From assembly GCA_964454685.1 (NCBI GenBank), contig CAYVTZ010000003.1, forward strand, positions 66,975 to 130,974: a stretch of DNA of 64,000 nt. The letters are read 5' to 3'. Each line of letters starts with the position of its first letter. Positions within the stretch are counted from its first letter, which is position 1. Below are positions 35,202 through 41,505 of this stretch, in pieces. Position numbers and translations under genes: made by a program. The notes beneath the pieces are model-generated. The model did no database searches, was not told where the DNA came from, and saw nothing but the letters and a program-made list of their open reading frames with translations. The DNA is from CAYVTZ01 sp964454685. Its GTDB lineage: Bacteria; Bacillota; Clostridia; Christensenellales; Christensenellaceae.

Positions 35202-35768
35202 TCACGTTTCCTTCAAAATCGATTGCAACGTCTGCTCTGCCGGATTGCTAATCACCGTGTGTGCAATCAGCTTGCCTTGCCGCTCTGCGCCTTCCGCCGC
35301 TCTCAAGACCGCCGCCGAAATCTCCGCCACGCCGCCCGCTATCACTACAACGCCCTTGCCGCCGATGCCTTGTGCCAGCCTGAGTTGCGCCACCGCAACC
35401 TGCGCCGTTTTCACGCATTCGTCCGCCACCGCAATCGCCGATACCGCGTCCGCAGTCTCCAGCACGCCCAACGCCTGCGCGCCCGTGCAGTCCACGCAGT
35501 GCGCCACTGCCTCCAACACACCCGCGCTCAAGTTCCCAATCACGCAGCTTCCCGCAAGGTATGCACCGTAATGCGCCTCAATCTGCTGCACCGCGCTCTG
35601 CACCGAAGCATGACTGCCGCCAAACACCAGCAAAAACCGTCCGGGGCAAATCATCCCGCTTTTCAGCAGCACCAGCTTCTGGTTCTTCACCGCGCGGTCG
35701 GTGGCGCTCATGCCGATTGCAATGGTTGAAAATTCCGCCATGCCGACGGCATTGTATCGCCCGCTCAT
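35202..35768 (-). CDS. BMC tandem-domain shell protein, PduT-like
   Basis: A 188-residue protein with two BMC folds (about 8-92 and 98-185), forming trimers that act as a shell facet. It closely follows PduT in length and pattern: KLVLLKSGMICPGRFLLVFGG in the first domain and GIGGKGVVVIAGGVAEISAAV in the second. Cys 41 of MICPGRF corresponds to the PduT Cys that binds a [4Fe-4S] cluster in the trimer pore, so electron transfer across the shell is plausible. ATG overlaps the pentamer-gene stop (ATGA). Confidence 0.9.
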   Translation of the reverse strand: MSGRYNAVGMAEFSTIAIGMSATDRAVKNQKLVLLKSGMICPGRFLLVFGGSHASVQSAVQQIEAHYGAYLAGSCVIGNLSAGVLEAVAHCVDCTGAQALGVLETADAVSAIAVADECVKTAQVAVAQLRLAQGIGGKGVVVIAGGVAEISAAVLRAAEGAERQGKLIAHTVISNPAEQTLQSILKET

Positions 35769-36040
35769 TTCTGACTCAGCACGCTTGCGGGGTCGTCCAC
35801 AATGCCTACAATCGAAGCGTCCACCGGCGCGTTTTCACACCCCATGCCAATCCGCGCAGCGCTGCCCATCGCCAACAGCACAACCTCGCCTTCTCCGGCA
35901 CCCACACTGTCAATCGCCACAACATAATCATTGGTCAGCTTTTGATTGCGAATGATGCGTACATTCAGCAGCTTTTTCCCAACCAATCCTTCATTTTTCT
36001 TTGTCGCAACAATGTATTGCGTCACTTGACCCAGTTGCAT
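35765..36040 (-). CDS. BMC pentamer vertex protein (EutN/CcmL/PduN family)
   Basis: A 91-residue protein with the family start MQLGQVTQYIVATKKNEGLVGKKLL shortened to the typical G-x-V...T.K...L.G.KLL pattern, then VVAIDSVGAGEGEVVLLAMGSAAR, the hallmark GAG-x-G-[ED]-x-V block. Caps the icosahedral vertices; it is the only pentamer gene in the operon. Start at ATG 36040 seven bases after GGGAG; an in-frame extension to 36136 lacks a ribosome site. Confidence 0.93.
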   Translation of the reverse strand: MQLGQVTQYIVATKKNEGLVGKKLLNVRIIRNQKLTNDYVVAIDSVGAGEGEVVLLAMGSAARIGMGCENAPVDASIVGIVDDPASVLSQK

Positions 36041-36163
36041 ATCTGCATCTCCCAAACGATTGTTTTCCGCCACTCGCACCCGCCGCAGGACCGCTGCGGA
36101 ATCTGCTTCCAATGGCGCATCAGCCCCCGGCCACACTCTTTTAAAGCATGACGTGCGCAGTAA

Positions 36164-36442
36164 TTACTTCACTGCCGGCAAAATCTTTTCTACATCGCTG
36201 TGCGGACGCGGAATCACGTGCACCGCCACCAACTCTCCTAAGCTGCCCACGGCCGCCGCGCCCGCTTCCGTCGCCGCCTTGACCGCGCCCACATCACCGC
36301 GCACCATCACAGAGACATACCCCGATCCAATTTTGTCCACGCCCACCAGTTCCACGTTTGCCGCCTTCACCATTGCGTCAGCCGCCTCGATGAGTGCCGT
36401 CAATCCTCTTGTTTCAATGATTCCCAATGCTTCCTTTACCAT
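36164..36442 (-). CDS. BMC hexamer shell protein (PduA/PduJ-like) 1
   Basis: A 92-residue single BMC-domain protein: EALGIIETRGLTALIEAADAMVKAA at the start of the fold, pore loop KIGSGYVSVMVRGDV, and terminal HVIPRPHSDVEKILP. The GSG pore resembles PduA-like hexamers that pass small polar metabolites. Preceded by AGGAG. 123 bases without a gene follow before the pentamer start. Confidence 0.96.
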   Translation of the reverse strand: MVKEALGIIETRGLTALIEAADAMVKAANVELVGVDKIGSGYVSVMVRGDVGAVKAATEAGAAAVGSLGELVAVHVIPRPHSDVEKILPAVK

Positions 36443-36464
36443 GATCGTTCTCCTTCTGTTTTAA

Positions 36465-36773
36465 TTAACCAAGTTCTGTTGCCGCGATTTCTTTGTGTTC
36501 CAGCGCGGGCAAAATCTTCTCTACATCACTGTGCGGGCGTGGAATGATGTGCGCCGCCACCAGTTCACCCAAGCCCTTCACCGCCGCCGCACCTGCTTCC
36601 ACCGCCGCTTTGACCGCGCCCACATCGCCCGTGACCATAATCGTCACATAGCCCGATCCAATCTTCTCCATGCCCAGCAGCGATACATTCGCCGCCTTCA
36701 CCATGCTGTCCGCAACCTCAATCAGCGCGGTCAATCCTCTGGTTTCCACCAAACCCAATGCTTCCTTCACCAT
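36465..36773 (-). CDS. BMC hexamer shell protein (PduA/PduJ-like) 2
   Basis: A 102-residue close paralogue of the next hexamer, with the same pore loop KIGSGYVTIMVTGDV and HIIPRPHSDVEKILP. It carries a ten-residue C-terminal extension (EHKEIAATELG) absent from the paralogue. GGAGG precedes the ATG. Tandem near-duplicates suggest recent duplication with possible mixed hexamers. Confidence 0.96.
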   Translation of the reverse strand: MVKEALGLVETRGLTALIEVADSMVKAANVSLLGMEKIGSGYVTIMVTGDVGAVKAAVEAGAAAVKGLGELVAAHIIPRPHSDVEKILPALEHKEIAATELG

Positions 36774-36790
36774 TGTTCTCCTCCGTTTTT

Positions 36791-37078
36791 TTATTTCGTC
36801 ATCATCGTGATAATGCGAAAAATCTCTTCGCTCGGCCTTGGCAGCACACGCGCCGCAAACAGTTCGCCCAGCTCCTTCGCTGTGCGGCTGCCTGCCGCCA
36901 CCGCTTCTTTCACCGCGTCCACGCTGCCGGTCACCACAATGAAAATCAGTGCATTTCCAATCTTCTGTGTGCCCAGCACCGCCACATCCGCAGTCTTGAT
37001 CATGTTGTCCGCCGCTTCAATGGACGCCGTAATGCCGCGGCACTCCACAATCCCAATCGCCTGTTGTGTCTGTTCCAT
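36791..37078 (-). CDS. BMC hexamer shell protein, divergent pore
   Basis: A 95-residue BMC-domain protein: QAIGIVECRGITASIEAADNMIKTADV at the fold start and LPRPSEEIFRIITMM at the end. The pore loop is KIGNALIFIVVTGSV rather than GSGY, implying a different pore size or chemistry from the two other hexamers. ATG 37078 lies two bases after the stop of the tandem-domain gene. Confidence 0.93.
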   Translation of the reverse strand: MEQTQQAIGIVECRGITASIEAADNMIKTADVAVLGTQKIGNALIFIVVTGSVDAVKEAVAAGSRTAKELGELFAARVLPRPSEEIFRIITMMTK

Positions 37079-37080
37079 AT

Positions 37081-37677
37081 TCAATCACTCTTTAGATTCG
37101 TATAGCGGATCATCTCGCGGATTCCCTCGGATGGCAAGGCATTCACATGGCTTTTAATCACGTCGCCTACCTGCCTCGCTGCCGCCAGCCCTGCTTGCGT
37201 CGCCGCCTTGACCGCATCCACGTCGCCCGCTACCTTCAGCGCAACGATCAGTTGGATGCCCTCCTCACCTTTGGTGCGCTCCATGCCCACCAGCCGCACC
37301 TTAGCCGCCTTCAACGCCGCATCCGCCGCACACATCGCGCAAACAAAGCCGTAAACTTCGATCATCCCGCACGCTTCCCGTGCAAAATCAATGCGCGCCC
37401 GCTTGTAAGAATTGTCGAGATACATCAGCGTCTGCGGATCGGGATTGGCAAATATTTTGTACGCGATCACCTCGCTGATGGCTTGCGCATAGTCTCGTCC
37501 CGCATCCACCGCCGCGCGTACCGCGCTCACCGCGCCACGTACCACAATCGTAATCAGTCCGCCGCCCATGTCCTTTTTGATGTCGATGAATTCAACCTGC
37601 GCCGCCTTCACCATGCAGTCCATCACCAGCACGCTTGCACACAGCCCCCGCACCTCCAGCAATCCCAGTGCGTTCAT
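37081..37677 (-). CDS. BMC tandem-domain shell protein (BMC-T)
   Basis: A 198-residue protein with two BMC domains, NALGLLEVRGLCASVLVMD starting the first and ACGMIEVYGFVCAMCAADAALKAA the second, joined by a linker with NPDPQTLMYLDNSY. Pore-loop equivalents are KKDMGGGLITIVVRG and RTKGEEGIQLIVALKVAG. Distinct from the PduT-like protein: no CPG motif. Forms pseudohexameric trimers, possibly gated. The ATG shares a base with the isomerase stop. Confidence 0.93.
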   Translation of the reverse strand: MNALGLLEVRGLCASVLVMDCMVKAAQVEFIDIKKDMGGGLITIVVRGAVSAVRAAVDAGRDYAQAISEVIAYKIFANPDPQTLMYLDNSYKRARIDFAREACGMIEVYGFVCAMCAADAALKAAKVRLVGMERTKGEEGIQLIVALKVAGDVDAVKAATQAGLAAARQVGDVIKSHVNALPSEGIREMIRYTNLKSD

Positions 37678-39086
37678 CAAATCACCTCGTATTCGATATC
37701 CAGCAGTTCCGACAGCAGCGCCAGCTCTTCTGTGATGTCTCCATAGCAGATGACCATGTGGTGCGATCCGCCTGCACGGCAGTACGCCTCCACCCCTTCA
37801 TCCAGCGATACGTTGGCAAACCGCGCAACGATCTGCGGGCAACCCATCTCATACGGCTGTACATCCACACATTCCATGTTTGCCGCCACCAGTTTGTATC
37901 CGCAGGGTGATGCCGTGATGGAAAGCAGCGTCACCGCGCCCGCTTTGGCGGTATATTCCACCGCCGCGCCCGCACCGCAAGGTCCGGGAAAGCATGGTTG
38001 CCGCGCAATCTTCACCGGATATTTCTCGTTTGCCAGTGCACTGTTGCCATATCCGCAGTGGCACATCATCACCAGTTCTTCTTGCATATCCATCATATAA
38101 AATTCGGTAAAATGCGCATTCCCCGCAATCTGCTGTGCAATCATCAGCGCCGTTGCACTGGGGATATCGCATTCACACGCGGTATGAATCCCCCGATTGG
38201 CAAGCTGCGTCAGAGCGTAGCAGGGCGCAACGCCCATGTCCTGCTCCAAAATCAGCAGCCCGCACAGCAGCGCAACCGCGTCTGCCTGTTTGCGCTCCAC
38301 CAAATCTTCAAACGCCACACAATATTTTGCCGCGCGTTCCACTTCCTCGATGTTCAATGCCTGCACGCCGGCCGCCGTCAGTTTTTCCACATGCCGTGCC
38401 ACCCGTGTTGCGTCTGCCCGCAAAAAGCATTGCTTGACCTCCACCGGATTCACATGATCGATGCGCACGCCGAAAGTCTGTATAAAGGAAGTCTCGTTCA
38501 CTTGAATGGTCGTCATACCGGGATAAACATACCCGATGGACGCAATGCGTGAGCATGTCAATTTTTTCTTAGCGCCCACCGCCGCAAACAACTGCGCAAA
38601 GCGCTTTTGTGTGCGCGCATTGTCCTGCGTCCCCGTAATCACCTTACAGTCGATTCCCGCCTGAAACAACCAGTTGGTCGAATGCGGAATGCTGGAAACG
38701 CTGTTGTTCGCCATCGCCGTCCCAAAACCCATGCCGCGGTGCATCGCCGGAATCATCTGTGTATTCCAAAACACAATCGGAACATTCAGCCCTTCTACCA
38801 CTGCTTTGAAGGTCGTCGCCAGCGTAAAAGCAAATTCGTGTACCACCAGCACATCAATCTTCGCCGTGCAAAGCAACCGGTTCGCCACCATCGCGGACTG
38901 CTCGTCCCCCGCAACCGGTGTGCAAATCACCTCACCAAAGGTGGAAAGCCATTCCTGCATGGGGGATAGATAATCCGGCTTGGATACATTCGGGATCTCT
39001 CCCGCACGCACGTCCGCCACATCCAGCACTGCGTCAAATTCCGCCATGCACGTAGGGACAAAACCAATTTTCAAGTTTCCTGCCAT
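37677..39086 (-). CDS. L-fucose/L-arabinose isomerase-family protein
   Basis: A 469-residue aldose-ketose isomerase-like protein. N-terminal Rossmann-like domain with LVVHEFAFTLATTFKAV and IVFWNTQMIP; C-terminal metal domain with TACECDIPSATALM (the ExD motif intact) and GGSHHMVICYGD, matching the terminal His-containing motif of FucI/AraA relatives. Expected to convert an L-6-deoxyhexose (L-fucose or L-rhamnose) to its ketose. Shorter than E. coli FucI (about 590 residues). It is second in the operon and is coupled to the first shell gene. Confidence 0.8.
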   Translation of the reverse strand: MAGNLKIGFVPTCMAEFDAVLDVADVRAGEIPNVSKPDYLSPMQEWLSTFGEVICTPVAGDEQSAMVANRLLCTAKIDVLVVHEFAFTLATTFKAVVEGLNVPIVFWNTQMIPAMHRGMGFGTAMANNSVSSIPHSTNWLFQAGIDCKVITGTQDNARTQKRFAQLFAAVGAKKKLTCSRIASIGYVYPGMTTIQVNETSFIQTFGVRIDHVNPVEVKQCFLRADATRVARHVEKLTAAGVQALNIEEVERAAKYCVAFEDLVERKQADAVALLCGLLILEQDMGVAPCYALTQLANRGIHTACECDIPSATALMIAQQIAGNAHFTEFYMMDMQEELVMMCHCGYGNSALANEKYPVKIARQPCFPGPCGAGAAVEYTAKAGAVTLLSITASPCGYKLVAANMECVDVQPYEMGCPQIVARFANVSLDEGVEAYCRAGGSHHMVICYGDITEELALLSELLDIEYEVI

Positions 39087-39092
39087 CGCCCG

Positions 39093-39470
39093 TTACACTT
39101 CCTCAATCAAGAATACAACCGTGTTGTCCGGGTCGGGGCAGCCCAGACGAATCCTGCCCGGCGCGCTTTCCCAAGGGAATGTCGCGTTGCAAATCATCGC
39201 ATTGATGTATGGGATCAACCCCGAAAACGCCGCCAGACAAATGCCCTCCGGCGTTTTGTCATCGCTCATATAGAAGGTTTCGCCCACTCGATGGCACGCC
39301 ACACAGGTTCCGCGAATATCTTCCACGGTGATGCGGAATTTTTTCTTGTCCGAAGTTGTTTGAATCGCGTCGTCATCTTTCCACGCTTTGGCGGCGGGTG
39401 CCGCACAGCTTGTCGCCTTGCCGATTCCCTCGGCAACCACTCGTTCCAGTTCTCTCTTGTCCAGTTCCAT
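39093..39470 (-). CDS. TIGR04076-like small protein with probable BMC encapsulation helix
   Basis: A 125-residue protein, first in the BMC operon. Residues about 45-125 match the uncharacterised TIGR04076 family: a GTC-x-x-CHRVGETF motif, TPEGICLAAFSGLIPYINAM and CPDPDNTVVFLI. Residues 1-20 (ELDKRELERVVAEGIGKA) form a short amphipathic helix of the kind used as an encapsulation peptide, followed by an Ala/Pro-rich linker, a combination not typical of free-standing family members. It is therefore probably luminal cargo. Conserved cysteines suggest metal or redox chemistry, but no function is known. GGAGG is seven bases before the ATG. Confidence 0.82.
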   Translation of the reverse strand: MELDKRELERVVAEGIGKATSCAAPAAKAWKDDDAIQTTSDKKKFRITVEDIRGTCVACHRVGETFYMSDDKTPEGICLAAFSGLIPYINAMICNATFPWESAPGRIRLGCPDPDNTVVFLIEEV

Positions 39471-39529
39471 CTTTTACCTCCGGGAAACAAATGTTTCGAT
39501 TGTTTTCAGTTTTTCTTTGGGATGGTTTT

Positions 39530-39558
39530 ATCTTAACAGTAAGTTATTATTATGTCAA
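39530..39558 (-). promoter_or_regulatory. Sigma-A promoter of the BMC operon
   Basis: TTGACA, 17-base spacer, TAAGAT on the minus strand, about 60 bases upstream of the first start codon. A perfect -35 and good -10 make it a strong promoter, so repression is expected in the absence of inducer. Confidence 0.82.
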
Positions 39559-39620
39559 TCTATTTTTTATTTTTTCATATTTTTTTGTATTTTTAAATAT
39601 TCTTTGACTTTTACAATCAC

Positions 39621-39642
39621 GCTTAAACCTCTCTATTTAAGC
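39621..39642. promoter_or_regulatory. Candidate operator: GCTTAAA-N8-TTTAAGC
   Basis: Perfect seven-base inverted repeat with an eight-base centre, 63 bases upstream of the BMC -35 box and about 75 bases before the divergent promoter. Spacing suits a dimeric regulator. No regulator gene for the operon is in the window other than rex, whose known site is different. Confidence 0.4.
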
Positions 39643-39717
39643 TATTATACACAATCCGTCATCACGCTCTGAATTTAATTTCTGCATTTTAAGTTATTTT
39701 TATAACGTTATGTAGCA

Positions 39718-39746
39718 TTGACAAGTTGTTCTTATTTTGTCATAAT
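39718..39746 (+). promoter_or_regulatory. Sigma-A promoter of the structured RNA / rex
   Basis: TTGACA, 17-base spacer, CATAAT. The palindrome ATAACGTTAT lies just upstream at 39702-39711. Confidence 0.8.
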
Positions 39747-39752
39747 AGAGTA

Positions 39753-40080
39753 GAAAATAATACACGGCAACAATAAAGCAAGCCGCCTTGTCAGGCTGTG
39801 AAGAAAGCTACAAGCATTTTCGGGATCCCTGTATTGGGAATTGCAAAAGACGAAATCGAATATCCAATTCATCGAGTTTTTTGCCTAACAGGGTTCCCGC
39901 AGAGCCTGCTCTGCGGGAGCAGGAGTAACCGCCCAAGGTGTGCAATTTTGTGCTTTAGCACGAAATAAGCGACATGGCAACGATGGAAGTTTCGTCCTTC
40001 ACCCCCCGCGGCAGCAGCATAGCGGCAATCCCGGGTTGCTTGCATTCAGGGATTGGATGGGACGAGGCCGGTTGCGACTT
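39753..40080 (+). ncRNA. Structured leader or noncoding RNA (candidate raiA-motif RNA)
   Basis: Between a strong promoter and rex there are over 300 bases without a gene but with dense predicted structure. Examples: a hairpin GCCTTGTCAGGC; a long stem GGATCCCTGT with ACAGGGTTCC (9 of 10 pairs) enclosing GAATTG/CAATTC; a nine-base hairpin CCCGCAGAG/CTCTGCGGG; TTTTGTGC/GCACGAAA with loop TTTA; and a long-range GTGAAG/CTTCAC match. The primary sequence (for example GCCGCCTTGTCAGG, GAAGAAAGCTACAAG and CGGGATCCCTGTATTGGG) resembles my recollection of the clostridial raiA-motif RNA, not 6S, SRP or T-box RNA. No terminator precedes rex, so it could be independent or a leader. Ends are approximate. 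Confidence 0.6.
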
Positions 40081-40110
40081 GCAGGGCAGCCCGACAGAGG
40101 AGTGGTACTT

Positions 40111-40743
40111 ATGGAAAAACAGCCCCAAAACATAGAACGCACCCTCGTGCGTAAATTGACCCGATATTATCGGTATCTCAACGAGCAAAGGCAACTGGGC
40201 GTGGAGATGATTTCTTCCAACCGCCTTGCGCAGCTGATGAGCATTTCCGCCTCGCAAGTGCGGCAGGATTTCAATCGTTTGATGTACGAAGGCCACCATG
40301 GCGTCGGCTATCGCATCGACACCATTTTAGAAAAAATCAAACAGCTCCTGCTGCTGCAAGAGCCGAAAAACATGATTATCGTAGGAGCCGGCAGTCTGGG
40401 GCAGTCCTTGTGCAAATACAAGGAGCTATATCATTGCGGTTTTTCCGTCAAGGCATTTTTTGATATCAATCCTCAATTTGAAAACGCAATCCTGCATGGT
40501 ATCCCGGTGTTCCCGATGAGCCAGCTGCACGATTATATCCGCGAGAACAATATCGTCGCAGCGGTATTAAGTCTGCCTACCGAGGCAACCAAATCCGTCG
40601 CCCACCAGTTGTACGATTACGGCGTGCGCCTGTTTTTAAACTTTAACCCTGTTTTCTTTGATTTCGGCGACGATGTTTACATCGAAAACGTGCACATGGA
40701 CGATAATATCATGATGCTTTCGTACAAAAGCGGCCTACTTTAA
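40111..40743 (+). CDS. rex: Redox-sensing transcriptional repressor Rex
   Basis: A 210-residue NADH/NAD+-sensing repressor. The N-terminal winged helix has RLAQLMSISASQVRQDFNR; the Rossmann domain has IIVGAGSLGQSLCKY and FDINPQ; the C-terminal domain-swapped helix region ends in NVHMDDNIMMLSYKSGLL. Start at ATG 40111 after GAGGAG; a longer open frame back to 39940 is the structured RNA region. Rex controls fermentation, NADH reoxidation and hydrogen metabolism genes in clostridia. Divergent from the BMC operon, though no canonical Rex site was found at either promoter. Confidence 0.95.
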   Translation: MEKQPQNIERTLVRKLTRYYRYLNEQRQLGVEMISSNRLAQLMSISASQVRQDFNRLMYEGHHGVGYRIDTILEKIKQLLLLQEPKNMIIVGAGSLGQSLCKYKELYHCGFSVKAFFDINPQFENAILHGIPVFPMSQLHDYIRENNIVAAVLSLPTEATKSVAHQLYDYGVRLFLNFNPVFFDFGDDVYIENVHMDDNIMMLSYKSGLL

Positions 40744-40757
40744 GGAAATGGCAGGCG

Positions 40758-40784
40758 AACGCCATAAGAATACTGGCGTTTTTT
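40758..40784 (+). terminator. Rho-independent terminator after rex
   Basis: Stem AACGCCA / TGGCGTT with a nine-base loop and TTTT run, 15 bases after the stop. Confidence 0.85.
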
Positions 40785-40905
40785 GTGTTGCCTTCCTTTT
40801 GAGGACACGCTAAGGAGCATACCCCTATTCCGCAAAAAAGCGTTTCACCACATCAAAATCATGGTATTATGATATAGTATAATTTTTAAAACCGGAGGTA
40901 CCCCC

Positions 40906-41373
40906 ATGCAACCCAAAACAGTCGCCGACTCCCGTACCGAGCAGGTACACATCCTCATGCCGCCGGACATCAACGGTCAGGGACGCCTGTTTGGCGGCAT
41001 TTTAATGCAGTGGGTGGATGTCGTTGCCGCCGTGGTCGCGCGCCGTCATTCCGGCTGCAATGTCACCACCGCCGCCATCGATCACTTAAAATTCCTTGCC
41101 CCCGCGCACATCAACGACACCGTGTTCATGGTTGGCAAGCTGACCTATGTCGGCAGAACATCCATGGAGGTCTGCGTTGACACCTTTGTCGAAGAGCTGG
41201 ACGGCACCCGCAATCTCGTCAACCGCGCCTATCTTGTGATGGTCGCATTGGACGGACAGGACAAGCCGCACCCCGTTCCCCCGCTTCTGTGTTCCACAGA
41301 GGAGGAAGAGCAGGAATACGAGGCGGCGCACCACCGCTGCCTGCATCGAAAAACGCAGTCTGCATCGGTTTGA
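40906..41373 (+). CDS. Acyl-CoA thioesterase (hotdog fold, YciA type)
   Basis: A 155-residue hotdog thioesterase hydrolysing acyl-CoAs. The family core is visible: INGQGRLFGGILMQWVDVVAAVVARRHSG with the catalytic Asp in WVD, then DHLKFLAPAHINDTVFMVG and VGRTSMEVCVDTF. GGAGG precedes the ATG. The C-terminal tail after residue 125 is acidic, then basic, and probably disordered. Own transcription unit, with AT-rich TATTATGATATAGTATAAT upstream as the probable -10 region. Confidence 0.9.
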   Translation: MQPKTVADSRTEQVHILMPPDINGQGRLFGGILMQWVDVVAAVVARRHSGCNVTTAAIDHLKFLAPAHINDTVFMVGKLTYVGRTSMEVCVDTFVEELDGTRNLVNRAYLVMVALDGQDKPHPVPPLLCSTEEEEQEYEAAHHRCLHRKTQSASV

Positions 41374-41412
41374 GACGCCCTTTCCCCCCCCACTTTGTAA
41401 CAGAATGTTCGT

Positions 41413-41441
41413 TTGATTTTCCTCCCGTTTTGTGATACCAT
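41413..41441 (+). promoter_or_regulatory. Putative promoter of polA
   Basis: TTGATT, 17-base spacer, TACCAT, about 65 bases before the polA start. Confidence 0.4.
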
Positions 41442-41505
41442 CTATGGGAATCAAAAATTTGTCAAAACGGCATTTTGTGCTGCTTGACGCCAAAGGAATC
41501 GACGA

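Noticed and set aside
36041..36136. N-terminal extension of the pentamer protein
   Set aside because: EutN/CcmL proteins start at the MQLGQV segment; the longer frame has only a GTG without a ribosome site.
39753..40080. 6S RNA, T-box leader or SRP RNA as identity of the structured RNA
   Set aside because: No T-box sequence GGTGG-type antiterminator bulge, no SRP domain IV GGAAGGA-type core, and no single long hairpin with a central open bubble as in 6S RNA.
39940..40110. In-frame extension of rex giving a 267-residue protein
   Set aside because: The extension has no Rex-family similarity, lies in the structured RNA region, and ATG 40111 has a good ribosome site.
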